Assembly: GCF_030463565.1 (NCBI RefSeq)
Contig: NC_134660.1
Span: forward strand, 2,927,501 to 2,991,500
Direction: 5' to 3'
Length of the DNA: 64,000 nt
From: Pelecanus crispus
Taxonomy: Eukaryota; Chordata; Aves; Pelecaniformes; Pelecanidae
The position numbers were made by a program, and so were the translations under genes. The notes below the pieces were generated by a model. The model searched no databases, was not told where the DNA came from, and saw only the letters and a program-made list of their open reading frames with translations. Each line of letters opens with the position of its first letter. Within the stretch, counting starts at the first letter, position 1. Shown here in pieces: positions 46,901 through 64,000 of the stretch.

Positions 46901-49457
46901 TTAAGTGTTACACATTGTAAGTATTCTTGCTATTATACATTAAGTTTGACACTGGCACATCCTACATATTTCTCTCTGTGTCTCAGCTGATGAAATACCT
47001 TTCAAGGATGTTCTTGGGTTTCCTTTTTTGTTTTGTTGTCCATTAACGTTTCACCATTATTCACAGAGGACTTGCTTCTATAACTCCTTGCTGAATCCTA
47101 ACAAGACTTTTCTTGTTGTGCTTGCATCTTGTAGAAAATTTGAAAAATGCTTTCCAAAACTAGTGTTTGTCCATCTATTGGATGTGATAATTTGTCATGT
47201 TTCACAGATGCAAACTGTGTGTAGCGAAGAGTGATAATAGAAAGTAAATTGCCTAGTAGTTATGTGGTATTTTCCTTCTTCAGAGCACTGTAACATAACA
47301 CCGTGATTACTTGTGCTGAGCTCTTGTTTGTGATAATAGGGTTATGTGGAGCCATATGCAGAATTTAAGCCTTTTTGTTGATGCAAATATATATTGGTGA
47401 ATAAGGAAAAGTCCTGATAAGGTCCTTCCAGTGGAACTGAATCAACTGATTACAAACCTGGGCTTTCCATCAGCTCTCCCAGCTCTTCTCAGGTATTCAT
47501 TTCAGGCCATTCCTTCTGACGGATGTAAATGGATATCTTAGCACTGGGGGACAGATATCAAAGGTAACTAAATATGCTGCTTGATAAATCTCTCCCTTGG
47601 GTGCTTTTGGCTGCAGAAGTGGCCATGCCTTACTGTGCTGCCAGCAGAGACAGATACTCTTGGACTGGCATCTTCTTTTAGCGTCCTACTTCTATTTAAT
47701 CCATAATGTTTGTGGTTTTCAGAAAACCTTTCTGTATTCATACACTTGGGGCATTCTGCAGATGGCTCTAGAGTTAAAAAGCTGCCATTTACAACTGAAA
47801 TATAGCAACTCTCTTCTGATGGCAAAAAAAATAGCACATTTGCAGTTTAATCAGAATTTCCAGCCTGCACCCTTGCCTATTGCCATAAAGTCTAAGACAG
47901 CTTGGTGCTAAAGTACATTATTGCTTGATTTAGGTTTTATTTTTGAGATGGCAGTAGCTCACCTGGGTTGGAAGACTTCCTATTTCTGCAAGAAGGGTCT
48001 GTTATTCCAGCAAAGAGAAAAGCATGATACAGTCAATGAACTCTGCACTCTGGTCTGTGTTTCATTTCCTACCCTCTTCTGTAATTGCTAAACAGTAATA
48101 CAGAATGATAACATCTCTTCACACTCCCTTTTCTGGAAAGACCTGGCAGGTTCCCCACTTCTTCGATCACCTTTCCTCTCCTTCGCTTGTCTTCTCATGC
48201 CCAGCATGACATCATTGACTCTTTTCAAGACTCTGTTCAGGCAGACGCAGGCAGAAGGCAGGACGCATGCCTTCATAATTGTCCAATAAGGACTGTAATG
48301 CCTTTGTGGAGGCTGAGGGAGAATGAATCATCAATAATAATCCAAGAGACAAGCGTGCTGAACTTCAGCTGCAGGAACCCCTTGTACATCATTATAAGCA
48401 AAGGGAAGCTGTTTTACTGCAAACTATTACCTTTTCCTTTTGTCTAAGGCCCAAATCTGTATTCTTGTGGCGAGTGATGAACATGAGGCCATGGTCCAAG
48501 ACTGGACAGAGCTCCCAAGTACTGCTGGCTAGGAAGCCTGAAGTTGGATCCAAGTGATTCCATCAGGCTTTTTGGTCTAAAATTATTTCCTCTCCTGTCT
48601 AGCCCACAAGACATGTTTGGTGGATGTGCAACCCACGCAGCATCCTTTGCTTCCTCTGTCACTCTCCAGGAAGCGAGTGGGCAAAGGCAGATCTGGAACC
48701 TGGCTGTCAGCGCACAAGCTGCGTCACCTAATCCTGAATGGCAGCTTGCCTGCGGACGTTGTTGACAATAACTAGCTCATGTGTTTCAAGAAGGATTTCA
48801 GCAGTGATCTACTAGATGCCATAGTGATAAAAAGTTATTGCTACTCATCCCTCTGCGGATTAAGCAATGGTTACTTTAGAACCTGTTAGGTGCAGCCCTC
48901 GGGCAGCATGAAAATGCCTGTATAAAGTTTTCATACAATGTGCCTAATAGCGTGATTTAAAGACAGTCAAATAAGACAGAAGGCATGCATGTATAAGATT
49001 TGCCAATGAGCCTGATGTTGTGCTTGAGTCTCAGAATGGTATACATGACAGCAGTAGTCTTGCTGAAGTCATTTAAGTTCAATTTACAGGAGAAAGTGAT
49101 TCTTTATGATACTGAGAGTTAGAGAACTGAGCTTTGTTTTGTTGGCTCTAAGTATCAGTCATGTGGCACATTGGCCTCAAGCATCATCCTTCCATTATTG
49201 CCTTCATTTTGTATCAAACTTATCTGGTTTATGTCTCAGTCAGTCCCATGTATTTACAAGCAATGAATTCAGCAGAAAAAGCTCTCAAATTATTTTTGCT
49301 CTAAGTGGAACCCATATCTCTCCATTCCCCTCCTCTCACTGGCTTCTTCTTGTGGTTTCTTAGGACGTTCCCTGGCACGAATGAACAACCCTGAGGCTTT
49401 GGGAGATTATGTATCAGTGACAGACAAGTCTGCAGTTGCATAAACAAGCTAAAAAGC

Positions 49458-49463
49458 TTTATT
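49458..49463 (-). terminator. Poly(A) signal, KRT14-like gene
   Basis: AATAAA on the minus strand (AAGCTTTATTAAA on the + strand), about 190 bp past the stop. The KRT17 end at 60129 has the same AAAGCTTTATT core. Confidence 0.8.
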
Positions 49464-49648
49464 AAATGTGTACAGAGTGCATGATGGCACCCGCTTGAAA
49501 TTAGGGTAAAACAGGAAGGAGGAGCAGATGAATGAAGCTGGCTGCTTTCTGTGACACAACCCCATCACATACGGCCTCAGGCAACACTTGGTTCAGCTTG
49601 CTGCTCTCTGGAGCCCGGGGTTGAGGGTCCACAGAGCTGCTTGTCCTC

Positions 49649-54828
<5,180 letters not shown>

Positions 54829-54920
54829 GGCGAAGGCTGGCGGAGGCTGGAGGGCTGGAGAGAGACACTGGGCTCGGCAGCGCAGACAGCGAGTGCTCGC
54901 TTCCCCCTGGCCTGGAGCCC

Positions 54921-54926
54921 TTTATA
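54921..54926 (-). promoter_or_regulatory. TATA box of the KRT14-like gene
   Basis: TATAAA on the minus strand (CTTTATAGCCCGGGC on the + strand), about 93 bp before the ATG. The GGTGACACCC box of the KRT9-like genes is absent. Confidence 0.75.
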
Positions 54927-55059
54927 GCCCGGGCAGGAGGCGTTGCCAGCGCTTTTTTTTCTGTTGCATTCCCGATGATTTTCATCACTCCTAAAGTCTG
55001 AGCCAAATTCCAGAATCATCATTGTTGCCTTTGTTCTATTCATGCTTTTTGTCATTTTC

Positions 55060-58000
55060 CACTAGAAACTTCTTATCTCACAAAGGGCGTTTTTATGCTT
55101 CTTCCGTTTACAAGGAAATGGTCAGGTGTGATTCAAAGTAGGAGGCTCCTTGCTCAGGGCTACATTTTAATACTGCTTTGTACTGTTAGCTCTGAAACTG
55201 AGCTATTCAGACAGCATTTTGATCGAGTAAGTCAGCATCTCTTTTGCTGTGTCTTTTTGTCCCAGCTACTACAGGCTCCTGTCTCTACTTACATTACATT
55301 GTACACACAGCACACCTGCAGGGACAACAACCATGTCGTGAAGCCCTGAATGTACATCGACAGTCCCGTGAGTACAACGGTGCTAGAAGGAACTTGGCTA
55401 CCAATCCTAGAAATACAAGTCCTCTCTTTTATCCACAGAGAGGGATGTTCTGTAATGAAAAAGCAATGAAAAGGGAGTTCATGCTTCAGGGCTCATTCAA
55501 TTCTTCACTTCGCTTCAGAGACCGCCCAAGAGTGGAGGAATATGAAAAGGCAATAAGCAGTGGATGTTTTGTGTTGTTCTTTGTGAACGAGAGCCTAGAA
55601 AACCGTTCAGAAAGGGCAGGGTACTGTCAGTACTAGCTGACATAACTTAAAAATTATGAGATGCTCCAGGAAAAAATGTGGAATAGCATAAAGTAGATGA
55701 AGGATGTAAGCAAAAAAGCTCCTGGTCTCTAAGCACCGTGAACAAGAGCGCAAAGTTGACAGTAACATAGCTTAGCAGCTAATGCTAATGATGTTTTCTG
55801 TGATTAACATCTCAATCAGTTGTGACCAGGGAGCACAACTTCAGTGTGAGTTCGGAATTTACAGCTCCCATGTAAACAGAGCTTCAGGCGAGATATCGGT
55901 TGCCTCTGAAAAGCAAAAAAGCTTGAAAACTGAGTCCACCAGGCACGGTCAGGCTCCGCTGTCTGTTGTCCGTGCTGACCTGCGTCATGGGCAGAAACCA
56001 CAAATCTGAGTGTCACTAGCTAATAATGCAGGGTGTGGAGGAGAAGATATTTCTCATGTGTGTGCATGGTGAATTGTTTGACTGTCTTCGCAGACAGGCC
56101 CCAACAACCCCTTCCCAACAGTCAAGTTCTTCCTTAGATCATTTGCCAAAGGAGGGGGGAAAGAGTATGGAAATAAACAACAAAGGTACATTACATGCTT
56201 TCAGGGGCATGAATCCCTCCCCTCTATCTGAAGAAAGCTGGAAACGATACAGGAGTGGGACGTGTCCTTGGAATATCAAGGGTTGGCTGCTACAGAGAAG
56301 CACAGCTAGCGATGTTCCCATTTGCCACTGGTAAATGGAGACAAGTCTGTACGACTTGGAGAACTGGAGAACGGGAACCTCCACCCTGTTTGCTCTGGCT
56401 GGAGAACGGGTTCAGTCTGTCGGCGGCAGCATCTTCTTGTCGCGTGAGCGCCAGGAGACGGGGCACGGGGCCAGCGGACGCCCACTTTCTGCTCACCTTC
56501 CCCAGGTGTGGATGGCAAAGGCGCAGCAGCGTGGGGGCGGCTGGGACGTGTAGCTCCATGGAATGTTCTTTCAACCCATCTTCATTTCCTCACCTTCAGC
56601 CAGGTGATACAAAAGGGCAGAACTCGGGGGTTGTCCCCGCTGAGTGCAGCGGTGGCACAAAGAAAGGGGAACGTCAGTGACAAAACCGGTGCAGAGCCCC
56701 CGTGCAAGTCCAGACCCTCAGCCTTGACACGAGCAAAGCCTTTCAGACCAGTCAGCCAGCTGCAATAACCAGCTTCCCGCAGACAGGCTGTAGGATGAGC
56801 AACTGTCGCAACGTTACAAGGTTAACAGGATATTCTTTCTTTACATAAAATTGCCTCTTCTTTCATCTTTTGTTTCCTATTTAACTGCCGTGTCATAAAA
56901 ATACACATTGCTCAAAATGTCTATGATATTTTGATGATACCACAAGGCAGCAATTAAAATCATGAGGTGTTAATTAAGACTTAAAACAACATATTAAAAA
57001 TTCTAAGACATTATTTGCATGACCTCCCATTGAACACAACCACAAATGACTGCATGTTGTTTGTATCGCACTCTCTTTTAAATAAAAGGCTGACTATTAA
57101 ATCAGATTCTGCCTCTGTTTCATGAGTGTGTGCACACTATAAGCCTATTTTTTATATGTTTCAAAATCAGAATGCCAGTTCTACAGCATAACAGTAATTT
57201 TATGGTAGCACATTGGTGTTTAAACATGCAATTCTGTCTTACTTCAGGAGGAAAATGGAGACAAAGTTCTGGCTCCAAACATACATATCAGCAGACCTGG
57301 CAGATGAAAACTACCTATACAAGAGCACTTCTCTGTTTATTTTAGTGCACTTACAAAGTTTGCCCTAATATCAAATTACCATAGGAAAGTTCCCTAAAAT
57401 GAGCTGAAAAGCCACACCTTAATGTCTCTTTCTAAAGTGGTCTTTTATGTCAGATTAACTCAGTGTAGCCTGAGAAGTCAAACCGTCTTTCTGGAATAAA
57501 ATACCACTTTCGGAAACCTGCCTCAAGCTGCCGCTGCCTGTCTGCATAAGCCACCACCTGCAGCTCCTTCCTCAACGGGTTTCTTAAGGTCAGGACTAAT
57601 TATTAATGCTTAAGGCAGGAGAGAATCAACATCTGTTTTCCACACCTCCCTCACAATTTGCAGTAGCAGGAGTAATTAAAACAGGGGATTTTGTTAGCGA
57701 AGTATTACTTGTTGTTTCTATAGCAATGTGGGGGTGCCCAGACTTTTCCAGGAGAAAAATACAAAGCAAGGGTGAATTCCAGCGAGGCACCTTCAGCATC
57801 CCCGCGCTGGGTGTCGCAAGGGTGGCAGCCGGAAAGGCACGACCACCGCGGGTTCCTCGGAGGAGCTGCAAGAGGCGCTGATGGTCCCTGCACCATCCAT
57901 GGGGAGAACAGGGGGTCCCTAAGAGGTGACCTGGGAAGCCCTAGGTGTTAACAGCCAGCTGAGTCTGTCCCTACCCTTCTTAGGCATCTGAGGTCGCGCT

Positions 58001-59290
58001 GCGCAACGCCTGCCCTCATCCAGCCCCGGGGCATGGAGCACCCCTCGGGGGACACCCCTCAGGCTCCTTCCAGGGTGCGGGAGCAGAGAGGGCGCAGTCT
58101 GCAGGACTGCAGAGATGCTGCAGCTGGAAGAGCCTTGGGTCAGGAATCGTGCCCTGTTATTTGCTTGTGGCCCATCCACGATGCACCACGAGGGCGTGCA
58201 GTGACAGAGCAGTGGGAACCGTTCTGACCACAGCGCTCCTTTATTGGGTTGTGTTTATGAGTCCTTTGGTGGAATCTGAGTGGAAATGAGATCACTGTTC
58301 ATCAGCGGTAAGCTTCAAAACCAAAGTTATGTCTACCACAAGTCAGTGGATGCTGGGAGTACTTTAAGCCAGCTCGTGCAGGGCTGCTGCGCTCGCGGCT
58401 GCGGCACGGGGTGCATGGGGCAGCTGATGCCCTGCACGTGTCGCAGAGGATCCGCTCTGCGTGGGCAGGGTGGGGACAGCCCCAGCCGACAGCGGGCAGA
58501 GCTGCATGGCTGCAGCACAGGGTGCCTCAAGACTGTGCATCCCTGCCCCTGCTACCTCGGCTTGTGGTGTAGGTGATGCACTGTCGGGATCCTTTCGACG
58601 TTTTGAAAACAAACTGAATTCTCACTTATCTCCCCATAAAATCCAGGCAGATTTTCTGGAAAGGGGTCCTAAAACTGTGTGGCCAGTTTTATTCTTACAC
58701 ATATTCAGTAGCGTTTCTCTGAATCATCCCATTGATTTCAAGGTTGGATGTATGAAGTAATAAATGTGGCAGAATCCAGCCAAGAATGTGTCTGAACGGG
58801 CTTTCCAGGAACAGCTGGGCTAGCTGACAGCGACGTGAACTGCTGCATCAGGAACAGCCACTGACAGCCACTGACAGCCAGGGAGTGCCAGAAATAAGTC
58901 GCAGAAGAGTTTTAATCTTTTTGCTTGTATAGACAATACCCACCACTTACCATCACTTGTTTTCCTCACCCTTTAGTGGTGCCTTTGGAAGCAAGAATCA
59001 AACTAAGCTGAGCTTGTGTTCCTGGAGGGGCGTCAGCCAGTGTATCCCTGCCACATCTACAGCTTAATTTCATTTTATCACAAAGCCTGTTATCTGGGCT
59101 GCATGGCAACTGCTGAGGCAGAGTGGGAAGGGAGTCGTTTGCAGGGTCCGGGCTGCGTGACCTGATTTTTGTTCACTTTCTTGCTTGGACTCACTGAGTT
59201 AAAAGCTTCAGCTCTACTGTTGCTGTACATTGCAGCCAGGGAAGATGCACTTTGCCCTGACACTGAAAGTCACAGTGCCAAATCTGAGAT
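55060..59290. other. Intergenic spacer between KRT14-like promoter and the LTR
   Basis: No supportable gene. GC-rich stretches near 56.3-56.8 kb and 57.8-58.6 kb have chance open frames on both strands without family motifs. A short triple of CAGCCACTGA units lies near 58855-58880. Confidence 0.55.
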
Positions 59291-59297
59291 GAAATAC

Positions 59298-59861
59298 TGT
59301 CCTGGTTTCGGCTGGAATAGAGTTAATTTTCTTCCTAGTAGCAGGCACGGTGCTGTGGTTTGGATTTAGTATGAGAAGAATGTTGGTAACACGCTGCTGG
59401 TTTAGTTGTTGCTGAGTACTGCTTATGCCAGTCAAGGACTTTTCAGCTTCCCATGCTCTGCCAGGGGCACAAGAAGCTGGGAGGGGGCACAGCCAGAATA
59501 GTTGATCCAAACTGGCCCAAGGGCTATTCCATACCATACGGCATCATGGGCAGTATAGAAACTGGGGGGGTTGGCCGGGGAGCAGCGATCGCTGCTGGGA
59601 ACTGGCTGGGCATCGGTCGGTGGGTGGTGAGCAATTGCATTGTGCATCACTTGCTTTGTATATTATTATTATTATCATTATTATATTGTTATTATTATCG
59701 TTACTATTTTACTTTATTTCAATTATTAAACTGTTCTTATCTCAACCCAGGAGTGTTTCTCACTCTTACTCCTCCGATTCTCTCCCCCATCCCATCGGGG
59801 CAGGGGGAGCGAGCGAGCGGCTGCGTGGTGCTGAGCTGCTGGCTGGGGCTGAACCATGACA
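59298..59861 (+). mobile_element. Solo LTR of an avian endogenous retrovirus
   Basis: A 564-bp unit opens TGTCCTGGTTTCGGCTGG and closes GGGGCTGAACCATGACA, with canonical TG...CA ends. It is flanked by 5-bp direct repeats AATAC (59293-59297 and 59862-59866). The start and the AGAGTTAATTTTCTTCCTAG motif belong to a common bird LTR family (TguLTR5-like by memory); a 5-bp duplication suggests class III (ERVL). No internal retroviral region or second LTR is present, so it is a solo-LTR fossil. Intact ends and target repeats suggest moderate age. It contains an ATT-rich low-complexity stretch near 59660-59700. Confidence 0.88.
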
Positions 59862-60128
59862 AATACAAAGACTTCCAAGTTTCACCTTCCATGACCGTGT
59901 AATCCATCCCTTTCTAGACCTCCACCCGCATCAACTGTCTTCACTGAAGCACCCAGGTCTCAGGTATTACAGAAGTGTAGGTGTACTGGCCCCACTGTCT
60001 GGATACCAAAGATGGAGAATATTACTCCTTCCAGAGAGGAGCTGTGTCCTACAGCTCCAGGAGTGGGACAGCCTGGCTCTTCAGAGCAACAAGACAAGAC
60101 CCTGGTTTGCACAAGTGCAAAGAAAAGC

Positions 60129-60134
60129 TTTATT
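60129..60134 (-). terminator. Poly(A) signal, KRT17
   Basis: AATAAA on the minus strand (AAAGCTTTATTTG on the + strand), about 160 bp past the stop and about 265 bp from the solo LTR. Confidence 0.8.
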
Positions 60135-60293
60135 TGATTTCTGAGTGTGGCAGAGCGCTTAGAGAAAGGGTGAGGGAAGCAGGGGCATGATACAAAGAGA
60201 AGATGCGTTTCGTGATCTGCATAGCCACAGCACATAAGCTGGAATCTTCTTTTGCTTTGCTGTGTGACGTTTGCAGCAAACCAGGCAGCCGTC

Positions 60294-63230
<2,937 letters not shown>

Positions 63231-64000
63231 CTGGAGGGTGGAGGATAAATAAAAAACACTAAAGGAGTGTCAGGAACTCCTCCTGGCTGGCCAAGGGATG
63301 GGAGCACAAGTGAGACTGTCGGGACAGGAATATTTTGGGGAAGCTTGGGGTTTCTTTAGGAGACGTGCCTATTGAATCAGGACAAGCGAGACACAGCTGA
63401 GAGTGACTGCAGGAAGGGGCTGGTTACTCTGTGACCTCCCTTTCCAAAAATCCTTCAGTAAGTATTTCAAAAGGCAGCATGAAGCCACGTAAGATGTGTG
63501 AGATCTGATGACAGCATTTGTTCCCATGCTTCAGGGTGTGCTGATTATGCAAGGGTCAAGAAGGAATCGCCTGCTCCCCCATCCACAGCACTGTGAGGCT
63601 CTTCTGGCAGGACAGATGGACCAGCAGGGTGCTTGTGCTTGGCAAACCCTGTGCCCATTTGTTCAGGGATGGATTTAATTTTTTGACTGCAGAAATGGAG
63701 CAAAATGCAGTGAGCAGGTGCCTACAGCTTCCAATTTTTATAGTACAAAAACAGGAGCAAATAATCCACACTGGGAGAAGATTCAAGTCAGAGTCTGGGA
63801 GGACATCAGTTATGGTGCCAAGAAGAGGAAGGCAAAATGGGTTGCCTGCATCATTTGCCAGCACTCCTGCAGCTCTGGCTCTACACAGCCTTCCTTTATG
63901 TTTACTGGGGACAATTCATAGTTAAGAAGTAACAGAGAAGAACAAAGTCAACTCTTGAGTATTTTCTCCAAAATGGGGTGGTAGGAATCAAATCAGAACC
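63231..64000 (-). other. Intron 1 of KRT17, running off the window
   Basis: No exon 1 of a type I keratin is visible before the right edge, so the whole interval is taken as intron 1. It shows no clear repeat. Confidence 0.6.

Larger units (their letters stand above)
43900..49440. other. Intergenic spacer between gene 4 promoter and KRT14-like 3' end
   Basis: Contains copy C of the small repeated segment (44808-44930) and a MIR/L2-like relic (46750-46900). No gene or structured RNA is recognised. Confidence 0.55.

Noticed and set aside
56255-56680. 141-codon + strand frame
   Set aside because: Same reasons: local GC richness, overlapping frames on both strands, no recognisable domain.
59298-59861. 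Possible full provirus at the LTR
   Set aside because: Only one LTR with matching 5-bp target repeats on both sides and no internal region, so a solo LTR explains it.

Overview
The window comes from a vertebrate nuclear genome, almost certainly a bird. It carries CR1 LINE 3' ends with the ATTCTATG-type terminus, an avian-type solo retroviral LTR, few interspersed repeats, and spliced genes. It lies inside the type I (acidic) keratin cluster. Every gene I can support is on the minus strand and has the canonical eight-exon type I plan: exons 2, 3, 4 and 5 measure 83, 157, 162 and 126 bp in all genes.

Layout on the + axis: four KRT9-like genes (CDS spans 2748-8898, 17615-22614, 27737-32821, 39948-43548), then a KRT14-like gene (49649-54828), then the 3' seven exons of KRT17 (60294-63230, exon 1 beyond the right edge). 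In mammals the order here is KRT19 - KRT9 - KRT14 - KRT16 - KRT17, so the four tandem genes sit in the KRT9 slot. Exon-level matches support this, for example the LDxDNTRMT motif of exon 2, the SSGQEVQSS motif of exon 5 and the LLEGGQ-D end of the rod.

Gene 1 has long Gly/Ser head and tail domains. Genes 2-4 have short tails and an unusual wealth of cysteine, much of it in the rod (by my count 26, 27 and 26 Cys in 470, 541 and 458 aa, against 3 in 476 aa in the KRT14-like protein). Starts are spaced about 10-14 kb apart, as expected for tandem duplication. Genes 1-4 share a proximal promoter: a TATA box about 95-100 bp before the ATG, in genes 1-3 a GGTGACACCC box exactly 11 bp upstream of it, and a further box 65-85 bp upstream. 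Genes 2-4 also carry an AP-1-like site.

There are several signs of recent sequence exchange. Exon 3 is identical between genes 2 and 3. A block at the 3' flanks of genes 2 and 3 is nearly identical. A 786-bp indel-free tract (exons 4-6 with introns 4 and 5) is about 99% identical between the KRT14-like gene and KRT17. The spacers hold old SINE/LINE debris, a microsatellite, one solo LTR and small repeated segments. I see no other protein-coding or RNA genes. Products are expected to pair with type II keratins as cytoplasmic intermediate filaments in keratinocytes. Species and expression sites cannot be read from the sequence.
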